A stretch of DNA of 11,050 nt, taken from NCBI GenBank assembly GCA_964617665.1, contig CAZUAH010000471.1, forward strand, positions 1-11,050, written 5' to 3'. Position numbers and translations under genes: made by a program. The notes under the pieces were generated by a model. It had not been told where the DNA came from and made no database searches. It was given only the letters and a program-made list of their open reading frames with translations. The stretch is from JADHUC01 sp964617665. Its GTDB lineage: Bacteria > Planctomycetota > Planctomycetia > Pirellulales > Pirellulaceae. Below are positions 1-7,929 of this stretch, piece after piece. How positions within the stretch are numbered: position 1 is the stretch's first letter; each line of letters starts with the position of its first letter.

Positions 1-108
1 CCGAATATCCGGCTCGTCATCGAGAATCCAACAGCATTTTGGTGCCGAGGGATTCTAGCATGTTGAGTTCCCTGGCACCCTAGGCTAACTGACAAAGGAG
101 GCGATGTG
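1..108. other. Leader region before the oxidoreductase; no assignable gene
   Basis: About 100 bases with no supportable complete gene. All three forward frames close with stops (at 56-58, 64-66 and 81-83), so the 3' tail of an upstream coding region could end here, but none of the three short tails is recognisable. A strong Shine-Dalgarno sequence, AAAGGAGG at 94-101, belongs to the next gene. I see no convincing promoter hexamers. Confidence 0.5.
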
Positions 109-1200
109 ATGGCGAAGATCAAACGCAGAAGTTTCATCAAGAACACCGGTCGATTGGCTGCGGGGCTGGCCACTGCCGTTCACGTTGGAGCCTCTTCTGC
201 TGCTGAATCTGGCCGGCGGATCAAAGTTGGTCAAATTGGCACCACCCACGCACATGCGGGTGGAAAAATGGCCGCGATGCGGAAGCTGACGGACGACTTC
301 GAAGTCGTTGGCGTTGTCGAGCCGGATGCGGACAGCCGAAAGCGGATGGAGAACCATCCAATCTACCGCGACCTTGAATGGATGACCGAGGAACAGTTGC
401 TTGCCACGCCGGGGCTGCGCATGGTGGCCGTGGAAACCGCCGTTTCCGACTTGGTCCCGACGGCCGCCCGATGTGTCGCCGCCGGGATGCACTTGCATTT
501 GGACAAACCGGCAGGCGATTCTTTACCCGCGTTCAAGAAAGTCCTCGAAGCCGCGGACCGCCAGAATCTTTGCGTCCAGATGGGCTACATGTTCCGCAAT
601 AATCCGGGATTTCAATTGTGTTTCCGCGCAGTTCGCGAAGGTTGGCTTGGTACCGTCTTTGAACTGCACGGGGTCATCAGCAAGTACATACCCGACAGTC
701 GTCGAGACTCACTCGCCCAGCAACCCGGCGGCACCATGTTCGAGCTGGGCTGCCATCTGATCGACGCTATGGTAGCGGCGTTGGGCAAACCCGATCGTGT
801 GACCCCGTTCATTCGCCGCACTCGCCCCGAGCGCGACCAATTGCAGGACAACATGCTGGCTGTATTCGAGTACCCAAAGGCCACCTGCACGATCCGCACT
901 GCGGTTGTCGAGGTGGACGGCGGACGGCGTCGGCAATTCGTTGTCTGCGGCGATCAGGGAACGGTGGATATCCGTCCGTTGGAGCCACCCAAACTACTTC
1001 TGGCACTGGACCGATCTCGGGAAGGTTACCGACGTGGCTATCAGGAAGTCGAACTGCCGCCGATGCCCGGTCGATACGACGATCAAATGGCCGAACTTGC
1101 GCGAATCATCCGCGGCGAGATTCAATCGCCGTATCCCTCGTCACACGACCTGGCTGTGCACGAGATGGTACTTCAGGCCAGCGGCATGTCGGTAGATTGA
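109..1200 (+). CDS. Tat-exported Gfo/Idh/MocA family oxidoreductase
   Basis: This is a predicted NAD(P)-dependent oxidoreductase of the Gfo/Idh/MocA family, which acts on sugars, polyols or related compounds; the substrate cannot be read from the sequence. The N-terminus carries a twin-arginine signal (KRRSFIK, residues 5-11), a hydrophobic stretch and an alanine-rich cleavage region near residue 32, so export of a folded, cofactor-loaded enzyme is expected. A Rossmann nucleotide-binding start follows at about 38-60 (VGQIGTTHAHA, a divergent glycine motif). DKP at 132-134 matches the family EKP motif. GCHLID at 214-219 is the conserved C-terminal histidine/aspartate motif. The 363-residue length is normal. 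I chose ATG 109 over the in-frame GTG at 106 because AGGAGG ends at 101, giving 7-base spacing. Planctomycetes carry many Tat-exported paralogues. Family assignment is secure; substrate is unknown. Confidence 0.93.
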   Translation: MAKIKRRSFIKNTGRLAAGLATAVHVGASSAAESGRRIKVGQIGTTHAHAGGKMAAMRKLTDDFEVVGVVEPDADSRKRMENHPIYRDLEWMTEEQLLATPGLRMVAVETAVSDLVPTAARCVAAGMHLHLDKPAGDSLPAFKKVLEAADRQNLCVQMGYMFRNNPGFQLCFRAVREGWLGTVFELHGVISKYIPDSRRDSLAQQPGGTMFELGCHLIDAMVAALGKPDRVTPFIRRTRPERDQLQDNMLAVFEYPKATCTIRTAVVEVDGGRRRQFVVCGDQGTVDIRPLEPPKLLLALDRSREGYRRGYQEVELPPMPGRYDDQMAELARIIRGEIQSPYPSSHDLAVHEMVLQASGMSVD

Positions 1201-1207
1201 CCTCAGT

Positions 1208-1232
1208 AGGTCCCGGCTGCCGGACGGGACCT
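1208..1232. terminator. Hairpin between convergent genes, possible bidirectional terminator
   Basis: A perfect 8-bp inverted repeat, AGGTCCCG (1208-1215) and CGGGACCT (1225-1232), encloses a 9-base loop. It lies 7 bases past the oxidoreductase stop and about 20 bases past the kinase stop on the other strand, where a shared terminator would sit. Neither side has a T-tract, so it is not a classical intrinsic terminator. Confidence 0.5.
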
Positions 1233-1251
1233 TGAAGTGGCAGAAGGTGGA

Positions 1252-4086
1252 TCAATGACCGTCGTCGGCGCCCCCTTCGATTTTCGCTATCGCCTGCTTG
1301 GCCGCGTCCTGATAGACGTTTTCTTCGGAAGCAAATCTGCTGAGAACGGGGATTGCTGCCTTGGCGGCCGGGCCGATGCTCTCCAACGTCTGAATGATGT
1401 ACCACGCAAGTCCGGGGGTGGAGCCGTATGGAGAGTAGCCGCCCATAATTCCCACGGGTTGCTTGTCAAGCGGCTGAGCCCCGAGGGCATCGGCCAGCTT
1501 TGGGACAGCGGGGGCAGCTCTGGGGCCCAACACGCCAAGCGTCTGAATCGCCGTGATCTGCCGCATCGTGTCGGAATCCTCGATGAAGCTGGCCAGTATT
1601 TCCGCTAGTCCCTCCGTTTCCGGTAGAAGATTACTGAGCGACTGCGCGGCGACCAGCACGGTCCCGCGGTCCGTGTCACGCAGGGCCTCTAGCAGGCGAT
1701 TGGCGAAGTCCTCCGCCTCTTCCGCCTGGAGGTCCACAGCGCTGGCGTATCTGGAGCCAAAAGTGTAGGACCAGTGACGAACGCTGGCGTCCGATCCGCG
1801 AGACATGCTGACAAGCAACGGCATGACTTCCGACGCGACTTCCTTCAGTGCGCCTGCCCACCGTTCCGACACACGGATTCGTGTCGTGTCTCCGGATGCC
1901 GTGTGTCGCACAATTGTCCCGAGGAAAAGCGTCAGAAAATCACGGCTGCGATCGTTGCCATCTCGAATCTCCGACACCAGCGCTTTGGCAACGGCCGGAG
2001 GATGCATCCGCCCTAGCGTTTGGTACGCGTTTTCAATCAACTTTCCTTCCGGGCTACTATCATACGAGGTTGACCCGAATGCGCGCATGGCTTGCAGCAC
2101 TGCACGCGCGGCCTCTTCGCTGCCGTCTTCGTGGCCGAGCACCTTGACTGCCGTAAGGGCGTCGATCAGACGTTCCGGCTTGCGTTCGGTCTCCAAGACT
2201 CGAAGCCACTCGCTGTACCTCCGGCCGTCGTAAACCAGCCGCGGTTTGCCGCCGCCCATTTCCGTGCTGTACATGACAGAGCCGCCGGGAGCTCCCATGC
2301 CCATATACATCCCGCCGCCCATGTCCATGTCTGCAGCCGTCTCCATGCCTCCCTCGGCGCCCGTACCGTCACCCATGTCGCTCATACCCGCGGCTCCAGA
2401 TTCCATCATGTCTCCGTAGCCGCCTCCCTCGGAACCGTAAGAACCGGACATCATTCCGGGTACCGCTGGTTGTTCTTCACTCGGCCGCTGATGAACCTCT
2501 AGCATGATTGTCTTGCCCCGCGAGATCCTGAAACGGTTGTTGCTTAACTCGAATCGGTCCGCGTTGGTCGGGTGTAACTCAATCGTGTACTCGCCGGAAC
2601 GCACGGTTATCGACCGCTCGCCGTGAGCAAGGGTCATATCCTTCACGGGCTTACCATCTTTCTTGATCAGAATGTGTGCGCCGGGATCGTTGGATTGGAT
2701 GATCAATTCGCCACGGTCCGTCGCCAATCGCACCACAAAGCCGCCAGCGATCACGAGCACAAACAGAATGGCCGTGGCAATCGCGACGGTCAGCCGCTTT
2801 CGCCACAGAGGTTTTGTTTTTGGTTTGGCCGGTTTCGGTTCTTTTCGAGCAGATGGCACCTCGTGGCCCACCGGTAGCAGCCACGCGGGCGCCACGGGTT
2901 CGTCGCGTGCGTCTTCGGCGGCCGCTTTCTCCGATAGCGCGACCAGATCAGCGTCGGCCGTGAACGGCTTCAAAGCCGTAGCGACTTCCTCGGGGCTGCT
3001 GAAACGTTCGTTGGCGTCTTTTGCCACCATCCTGTCCACCACTTCGGCAAGTTCGGCCGAGAGTTCCTGCCGGGATTCTTGCACCGGCGGCACGGGGTTA
3101 CTTGCCAGCGCCAACGCCTTCTTCAGCAGTGTATTGTAGGGCGCACCGCTGAATGGCGCGTGGCCGGTCAGCAGTTTGTACAACGTAGCCCCCAGACTGT
3201 ACACATCAGCTCGGATATCAACTTGGTGGCTGTCGGCCGCTTGTTCCGGAGCCATGTAGTCCAGCGTCCCCATCAATTGCCCGATGGTGGTCAGATTGTT
3301 TTCGCCCTCCAGGTATTGCTCGCCAAGCATGGCCAGGCCGAGATCAAGGATCTTGACCGTCCCGTCGCGCGTGAGCATCAGATTCGACGGTTTGATGTCT
3401 CGATGTACCAGCTTTGAATCGTGCACATAGGCAAGCCCTTCGGCAGCCTGGCGAACAATCTCGCATGCCTCGGCCACGGGCAGCGGCCCAACCCGCCGCA
3501 CCAGTCGCGATAGGTCCAGCCCGTCGACGTGCTCCATGACCAGATAGTGCATACCGTCCTCCTCGCCTGCGTCGCTACCGCGCACGATGTTCGGATGATC
3601 CAGGCTGCCGATGATTTCCATCTCGCGCTGGAAACGAGCCACGGCCGCCGGACCGACCCACCGCTGGACCGGCAGCAGCTTCACGGCAACGGTCCGTTTC
3701 AGCTTCTCGTGCCGTGCCTTGTAGACCATCCCCATCCCGCCCGCTCCCAACGGCTCGAGGATGCGGTACGAGCCTATCGTCGTCGGCATCTCAATCGGGG
3801 CGGCTGGTATCCGCCGGGCTTCGCGACCACCGGTCGATCGTTTCGCTAGTCGCTCGACTACGGCTTTGCACGCGTCTTCCTGCTCCAGCGGGTCGTCCGC
3901 CGGTAATGCCCGCAACCGTTCGACAAATGTGTCGCTTCGTTCGGACAATTCCAGCACGCTCGACTGGCACGAGTCGCACGTGTCGACGTGCATGGCAATT
4001 TCGTCGAATCGCTCGGCCACCACCCGACCCGACGCAAAATCCGTAAGTTCTTGCCTGGAAACACATTGTGCAACGTCGGCTACCAT
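1252..4086 (-). CDS. Transmembrane Ser/Thr protein kinase with PEGA-like, Met/Gly-rich and HEAT-repeat regions
   Basis: This is a predicted receptor-type Hanks kinase of 944 residues. Residues 33-40 form a HxxxCxxC element like the zinc-binding segment of anti-sigma factors. The kinase domain spans about 107-375: glycine loop GAGGMG (114-119), VAVK with Lys136, likely helix-C Glu155, HRDIKPSN (228-235, Asp230 catalytic), DLG (248-250, replacing DFG) and APE (279-281). All catalytic residues are present, so it should be active. A membrane helix spans about 432-453. A PEGA-like beta segment follows (about 458-505), then a 70-residue Met/Gly-rich linker (544-613), then HEAT-like repeats (about 640-940, for example LGPRAAPAVPKL). 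The kinase should be cytoplasmic and the rest extracytoplasmic. I chose ATG 4086: CAGGAG sits 8 bases upstream, whereas the upstream ATG at 4134 adds a poor extension. Signal and targets are unknown; an ECF sigma factor lies about 3.9 kb upstream on the same strand. Confidence 0.92.
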   Translation of the reverse strand: MVADVAQCVSRQELTDFASGRVVAERFDEIAMHVDTCDSCQSSVLELSERSDTFVERLRALPADDPLEQEDACKAVVERLAKRSTGGREARRIPAAPIEMPTTIGSYRILEPLGAGGMGMVYKARHEKLKRTVAVKLLPVQRWVGPAAVARFQREMEIIGSLDHPNIVRGSDAGEEDGMHYLVMEHVDGLDLSRLVRRVGPLPVAEACEIVRQAAEGLAYVHDSKLVHRDIKPSNLMLTRDGTVKILDLGLAMLGEQYLEGENNLTTIGQLMGTLDYMAPEQAADSHQVDIRADVYSLGATLYKLLTGHAPFSGAPYNTLLKKALALASNPVPPVQESRQELSAELAEVVDRMVAKDANERFSSPEEVATALKPFTADADLVALSEKAAAEDARDEPVAPAWLLPVGHEVPSARKEPKPAKPKTKPLWRKRLTVAIATAILFVLVIAGGFVVRLATDRGELIIQSNDPGAHILIKKDGKPVKDMTLAHGERSITVRSGEYTIELHPTNADRFELSNNRFRISRGKTIMLEVHQRPSEEQPAVPGMMSGSYGSEGGGYGDMMESGAAGMSDMGDGTGAEGGMETAADMDMGGGMYMGMGAPGGSVMYSTEMGGGKPRLVYDGRRYSEWLRVLETERKPERLIDALTAVKVLGHEDGSEEAARAVLQAMRAFGSTSYDSSPEGKLIENAYQTLGRMHPPAVAKALVSEIRDGNDRSRDFLTLFLGTIVRHTASGDTTRIRVSERWAGALKEVASEVMPLLVSMSRGSDASVRHWSYTFGSRYASAVDLQAEEAEDFANRLLEALRDTDRGTVLVAAQSLSNLLPETEGLAEILASFIEDSDTMRQITAIQTLGVLGPRAAPAVPKLADALGAQPLDKQPVGIMGGYSPYGSTPGLAWYIIQTLESIGPAAKAAIPVLSRFASEENVYQDAAKQAIAKIEGGADDGH

Positions 4087-4171
4087 CGCAAAAACTCCTG
4101 ACAGTGAGATGCCCCACAAGAACAACGGAAGCATTGGACATCAAGCGGAAACTACACAAGACGGGCCGTCG

Positions 4172-4369
4172 TCAAAGCTGCGTACTCTCTTCACCGCTCG
4201 CTGCGTCTCGCCTCCAGCCCCATTCTACAGGCTCGCCCCTTCCACCGTCGGCAGCATTTTCGACCTTGGCCCCATTAAACGCATCGGGCAGGTCGTCAAT
4301 AAGGGTCTGCAAATCGGCAGTCAGGTCGTTTCCACCAGAGAGCCAAACCGGCCAGCCAGGCCAACGGGG
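4172..4369 (-). other. Unassigned open frame, possible gene remnant
   Basis: A minus-strand frame runs 65 codons from just after a TAG (4370-4372) to a TGA (4172-4174) and has no ATG. Its translation has a protein-like, acidic, amphipathic stretch (DLTADLQTLIDDLPDAF) and a later EPVEWGWRRD. It is not in the kinase frame. It may be a decayed gene end left at the island boundary, or chance. I recognise no family. Confidence 0.2.
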
Positions 4370-4386
4370 CTAGTTGGTTTCTGGCT

Positions 4387-4423
4387 CGCAGGCTTTACCC
4401 CAACCTGCGGGTAGAATTACAAT
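4387..4423 (+). promoter_or_regulatory. Candidate sigma70-like promoter with inverted repeat upstream of the NACHT gene
   Basis: A -10-like TACAAT (4418-4423) lies 18 bases after a -35-like TTTACC (4394-4399). This predicts transcription from about 4430 and a leader of roughly 88 bases. A 6-N11-6 inverted repeat, CGCAGG (4387-4392) and CCTGCG (4404-4409), overlaps the -35 box and spacer, where a repressor operator could sit. Planctomycete promoter consensus is poorly constrained, so this is a tentative reading by eye. Confidence 0.33.
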
Positions 4424-4517
4424 CTGTGTGTAGGGGGCACCGATGCCAACGCGTGCCTCTTTGCCAAGACGCGATCCCCGCGCGTGAACCACGCCGAGAC
4501 AACCATCGGAGGAAGCC

Positions 4518-7286
4518 ATGACTACTGACGGTGAGATCAAGATCCACAAACCAACCTCCGTACTCTTACGCCCGCTCGAACTTGACTTTCAAGGATTCTT
4601 CAAGTCTCTGGCAAAGGCGGGTGTGCACTTCGCATTCGGCAACCTTGAGGGATTGTCGACAGACGCCCTCGATGCGATGCAATCTATCGGCCTGAAGGAA
4701 GATGCGGGTGCATTGGGCTGGTTGCTTCTGTGGCGCGGCATGACGAACGCGGTGGTCGAACTCTGCAACGAGGTCGCTCAAAAGCATGGCGACTTGGACG
4801 ACAACGAAGCGTTGAACCTGTCGCGCGAAATAGAAAAGGCCCTGGAGGCACCCGAAATCGTGATCAACCGAGCCTTCTTCGAACGACCGGAGCAACTTCC
4901 GGTTGTCGACAAGGTCGCGCGCGTTTTGCAGCACCGCCTCCAAGCACTAGGTGTTCCGGAGCCCAATTCCCAGGCGACTGCGTCACGCTTGCGTTCGTAC
5001 TTCGTTTTTGCGCTTGCCGAAGAATGGCGCAATCGCGATGCCGTGTACAAGAAGATTCTTGATGCTACCGAGACCCCCTTTGATCCGACCAACGATCGTG
5101 AAAAGCGATGGCTTGCCTACTATCGCTTGCTGGAACGAGAGCTGGATAGGCCGATACTCGACGAGAGTTTCGGCCTGCGAGAAGTACTCATCAGGCTGAG
5201 GGCATACTACGTAGAAAAACACAGCGACGAGGAGGAAGGCGACACCGACCCGCGCCGAGAGGTCGCAAAGCAGATTTGCCATGTGGGCTGGCTCGACGAG
5301 ACCCTCAATGCTTGGGTCGAGCAAGCGAACAAGGACGACGCAATCCGCGTCATCACTGGAGGTCCCGGCTCGGGGAAATCTTGCTTTGCCCGCTGGTATG
5401 CGGCTCAGCAGACCACGAATCGCTGCCTTCGTGTTGTATATGTCCCCCTACATCTGTTCGACCCCAAAGGGGATCTGAGCGAATCGCTCGATGCATACTG
5501 CAAAGACCACCCCCTGCTACCTACGAACCTGCTTGACGCGAAGAATGGCGAACGACTGCTTGTGGTCTTCGACGGTCTAGACGAGCTGTCCAAGCAGGGC
5601 CGCGTTGCCGCCGAAACCGCAAACCAATTTGTTGAAGAAGTACAGAAGGAAACGGGCCGTCTCAATGCCCTTGGCCTGCGTGTGCAGATCATGCTGAGCG
5701 GTCGTCCCGTGGCGATCCAATCGTGTGAACAGAAGTTCCGCAAGGAAGGGGCTCTTCTGCATTTGCTTCCGTACCACATACTCAAAGACGACGAAGCCAG
5801 GAAGGAATACGTCGACCCGTTCAAGTGCTTGAAGGGCGACCAACGAGATGATTGGTGGAAGAAGTACGGAAGGGCCAAAGGCATCGACTACAGAGCCATG
5901 CCGGAAGAACTCAAGAAAAATGGCAGACAGCTCGATGAAATCACCGCCCAGCCACTGTTGAACTACCTGATTGCGTTGACCTACCAACGCGGCAAGATCG
6001 ACTTTACGGAGCAAGTTGACCTCAACAAAATCTACGCCGACTTGCTGGCTGCCGTCTATGAACGCAAATACGAAGGTCAGCCGGTCCAAGCGATCAAGGA
6101 CATGAGCAAAGCGAACTTCGAGAGGCTTCTGGAGGAGATCGGCTTGTCGGCGTGGCATGGTGATGGGCGCACTACCACGGTGGACGAAATACGCAGTCAC
6201 TGCGAACACGGTGGCCTAAGCCGCTTGCTGCAGCAATTCGAAGATGACGCCAAAGCCGGTGTGACCCGATTGCTGACCGCCTTCTACTTCCAACGGCATG
6301 GTCGCCGGACAGACGGAGAACACACTTTTGAGTTCACGCACAAGAGCTTTGGTGAGTATCTGACGGCACGTCGAATCGTCCGCGCTTTCAAGAGAATATC
6401 CACTCAACTCCAGCGACGTCGTGACGATCCTGACGACGGATGGGGGCATCGCGATGCCCTGGAATTTTGGGTGGGCGTATGTGGTCCAACGGCCCTTGAT
6501 ACTGACCTCTTGGGATTCATCCATCGAGAGGTGGTTTTGATGGACCGGAGCGATGTTGGCCAATGGCAGAGCGATATCTCTGACCTGTTGACTCACGCGG
6601 TGACCAGCGGCATGCCAATGGAGAAAGTCACAAACGAAAAGGGGTTCAGGGAAGCCACGGGATATGCCCGCAACGCAGAGGAAGCGCTACTGGCCTTACA
6701 CTATGCAATCGCCAGGAGAACGAAGGAAAGGGGGGATGTTCGCTGGCCGGCAGAACGCAGCGCGGAGGCGTTGATAAAGAGGCTGACGCCGGTTAGCGGT
6801 ATTGGTAACGGAATAGCACTTCATTCGTTAGGTTACCTATCGTTCGATGAGCAGTTGATCTCGATGGTGGATTTGTCGGGCGCGAACCTAGAAAGTACAA
6901 GTTGGAGAGATGCAGAATTAACTGGCGTTAGATTGGTGGGAGTCGATCTACATGGGGCTGACCTAAGGGATGTAAGGTGGTGTGGTTGCGAGATCGCATT
7001 TGCATTGTTGGATGCCGTTATCGGTCAGCCCACTGAATCTTCATGGATCACGGTTATGGGGTTTCCGACGGATTGGCCTTTGGTGGAAGGGGGTGATGAC
7101 GTAAAGGTACATATCGGGAGGTGTGACACCGTCACAATTGGAGAAAGGGTACCGAGGGAGCTGTATATCGATTATTTCATCCTAGAGCGATTTTGGAGAA
7201 TGGTGGCACCCGCCGGCGTGGATTTTGATGCGACGAAGCCGATTGCCATGTGGTATTACCTCGTACGCGACATCGCGGAGGAGTAG
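4518..7286 (+). CDS. NACHT-domain NTPase with C-terminal pentapeptide repeats, candidate NLR-like antiphage protein
   Basis: This is a predicted STAND-class NTPase of 922 residues. Residues 1-250 are probably all-helical and match no domain I can name with confidence; they are compatible with the helical N-terminal regions of bacterial NACHT proteins. The NACHT core has Walker A GGPGSGKS (281-288), Walker B LLVVFDGLDEL (347-357) and a sensor-like LSGRP (393-397). FTHKSFGEYLTARRI (606-620) is the winged-helix-associated motif typical of NACHT proteins. About 784-830 carries degenerate pentapeptide repeats (LSGANLEST..., LHGADLRDV), followed by about 90 unrecognised residues. There is no signal peptide or clear membrane helix, so it should be cytosolic. 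Start: ATG 4518 with GGAGGA 4 bases upstream. It is a single-gene unit, divergent from the kinase and convergent with an RT remnant. Antiphage function is inferred from family knowledge (bacterial bNACHT proteins). Arginine codon use shifts sharply after residue 732. Confidence 0.9.
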   Translation: MTTDGEIKIHKPTSVLLRPLELDFQGFFKSLAKAGVHFAFGNLEGLSTDALDAMQSIGLKEDAGALGWLLLWRGMTNAVVELCNEVAQKHGDLDDNEALNLSREIEKALEAPEIVINRAFFERPEQLPVVDKVARVLQHRLQALGVPEPNSQATASRLRSYFVFALAEEWRNRDAVYKKILDATETPFDPTNDREKRWLAYYRLLERELDRPILDESFGLREVLIRLRAYYVEKHSDEEEGDTDPRREVAKQICHVGWLDETLNAWVEQANKDDAIRVITGGPGSGKSCFARWYAAQQTTNRCLRVVYVPLHLFDPKGDLSESLDAYCKDHPLLPTNLLDAKNGERLLVVFDGLDELSKQGRVAAETANQFVEEVQKETGRLNALGLRVQIMLSGRPVAIQSCEQKFRKEGALLHLLPYHILKDDEARKEYVDPFKCLKGDQRDDWWKKYGRAKGIDYRAMPEELKKNGRQLDEITAQPLLNYLIALTYQRGKIDFTEQVDLNKIYADLLAAVYERKYEGQPVQAIKDMSKANFERLLEEIGLSAWHGDGRTTTVDEIRSHCEHGGLSRLLQQFEDDAKAGVTRLLTAFYFQRHGRRTDGEHTFEFTHKSFGEYLTARRIVRAFKRISTQLQRRRDDPDDGWGHRDALEFWVGVCGPTALDTDLLGFIHREVVLMDRSDVGQWQSDISDLLTHAVTSGMPMEKVTNEKGFREATGYARNAEEALLALHYAIARRTKERGDVRWPAERSAEALIKRLTPVSGIGNGIALHSLGYLSFDEQLISMVDLSGANLESTSWRDAELTGVRLVGVDLHGADLRDVRWCGCEIAFALLDAVIGQPTESSWITVMGFPTDWPLVEGGDDVKVHIGRCDTVTIGERVPRELYIDYFILERFWRMVAPAGVDFDATKPIAMWYYLVRDIAEE
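6867..7007 (+). repeat. Pentapeptide-repeat segment inside the NACHT protein
   Basis: Residues about 784-830 show the A(D/N)LxX spacing of pentapeptide repeats: LSGANLEST, then RDAELTG, VRLVG, LHGADLRDV and a final degenerate WCGCEIAFALLDA. Such repeats fold as a right-handed beta-helix. At the C-terminus of a STAND NTPase they would act as an interaction or sensing module. The array is short and imperfect, so exact limits are approximate. Confidence 0.7.
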
Positions 7287-7317
7287 TAACGGGGTGGATC
7301 TTGTCGCAAGGATGGGA

Positions 7318-7929
7318 TCAATTGGTGGTTGTTAGGGCAGACGGTCCACGGAAACCCAAGACCATCGACACTTCCGCGACCGCCAAGCCGCTCCCGCCCC
7401 ACTTCACCCACCGTCGAACGTATTCCCCAATGCGTTCAGAGTCCGCACCTTGCTCATGAAGCCGGGTAGCTCGTTCGACGAATCGCTCAATAGTCTGTCG
7501 GGCAACTCCCGCCAGTCCATCAGACTGGAAACGATAGCCCAGAAAGTCGAACCCGCGTTCGATCCGTCCAATGAACGTCTTATCGGGATGTTGCTCGACC
7601 TTCAACGCCGCCAGCGTCTCGTTCACCGTCCTTATCGCCACTCGCAGTTTCCAACGTGTCGGCGCCAACACTACCCAATCGTCCATGAACCGGGCGTAGA
7701 ACAAGCCGGTCTTGGCCATCGCATCATCAATCGGCTTCAAGTACAACGCACCCATCAACGGCGACAGCGGGCAGCCCAGTGGGATCCCCATAGTCACGTC
7801 CTCGTACAGCCCGCCATCGTAGATGGTGCGTCGCATGTACTGCCACAGCAGGTCCAACAGCCGCGGATCGTCGATGTGCAATTCTTCGGCTGAGGTGCCT
7901 CCACTGACCGAAGAATCGCGGTTTTCCAT
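7318..7929 (-). pseudogene. 5'-truncated reverse transcriptase (group II-like), catalytic half only
   Basis: The 203-codon frame encodes the C-terminal half of an RNA-directed DNA polymerase. GIPLGCPLSPLMGALYL (48-64) is RT motif 4. FYARFMDDWVVL (77-88) is motif 5 with the FMDD catalytic pair. HPDKTFIGRIERGFDFLGYRF (114-134) covers motifs 6-7. The fingers region and motif 3 with the first catalytic aspartate are absent. Homology appears to begin near residue 18 (DDPRLLDLLWQYMRRT), preceded by unrelated-looking residues, and only 28 bases separate the frame from the sigma-factor stop. A complete enzyme would be about twice as long. Without the missing aspartate it should be inactive. No group II intron RNA ends or maturase/HNH domain are visible. 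It converges on the NACHT gene with a 31-base gap. RT identity is firm; subgroup and original role are not determinable. Confidence 0.82.

Larger units (their letters stand above)
4087..4517. other. Divergent intergenic region between kinase and NACHT genes
   Basis: These 431 bases hold the 5' leaders of both divergent genes. Contents: the kinase Shine-Dalgarno just above 4086, an unassigned open frame on the minus strand (4172-4369), a candidate promoter with an overlapping inverted repeat (4387-4423), and the NACHT Shine-Dalgarno GGAGGA at 4508-4513. The forward frames crossing it are antisense continuations from inside the kinase gene and have no protein-like character. No tRNA, CRISPR or terminal repeats were seen. 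Confidence 0.6.

Noticed and set aside
4087..4134. Kinase start at ATG 4134, adding 16 hydrophobic residues
   Set aside because: The ATG at 4086 has CAGGAG at 8-base spacing, and the family normally begins directly with the Cys/His segment. The upstream ATG has no comparable ribosome site.
3761..4414. 217-codon forward frame antisense to the kinase 5' end
   Set aside because: It lies mostly opposite a strongly supported kinase gene, and its composition is typical of an antisense shadow in high-GC DNA.
5577..6209. 210-codon minus-strand frame inside the NACHT gene
   Set aside because: It is antisense to the well-supported NACHT core, has no ribosome site and shows no recognisable motif.
7318..7929. 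Diversity-generating retroelement
   Set aside because: No template/variable repeat pair was noticed nearby, and the RT motifs (FMDD, GIPLGCPLSPL) look group II-like rather than DGR-like.
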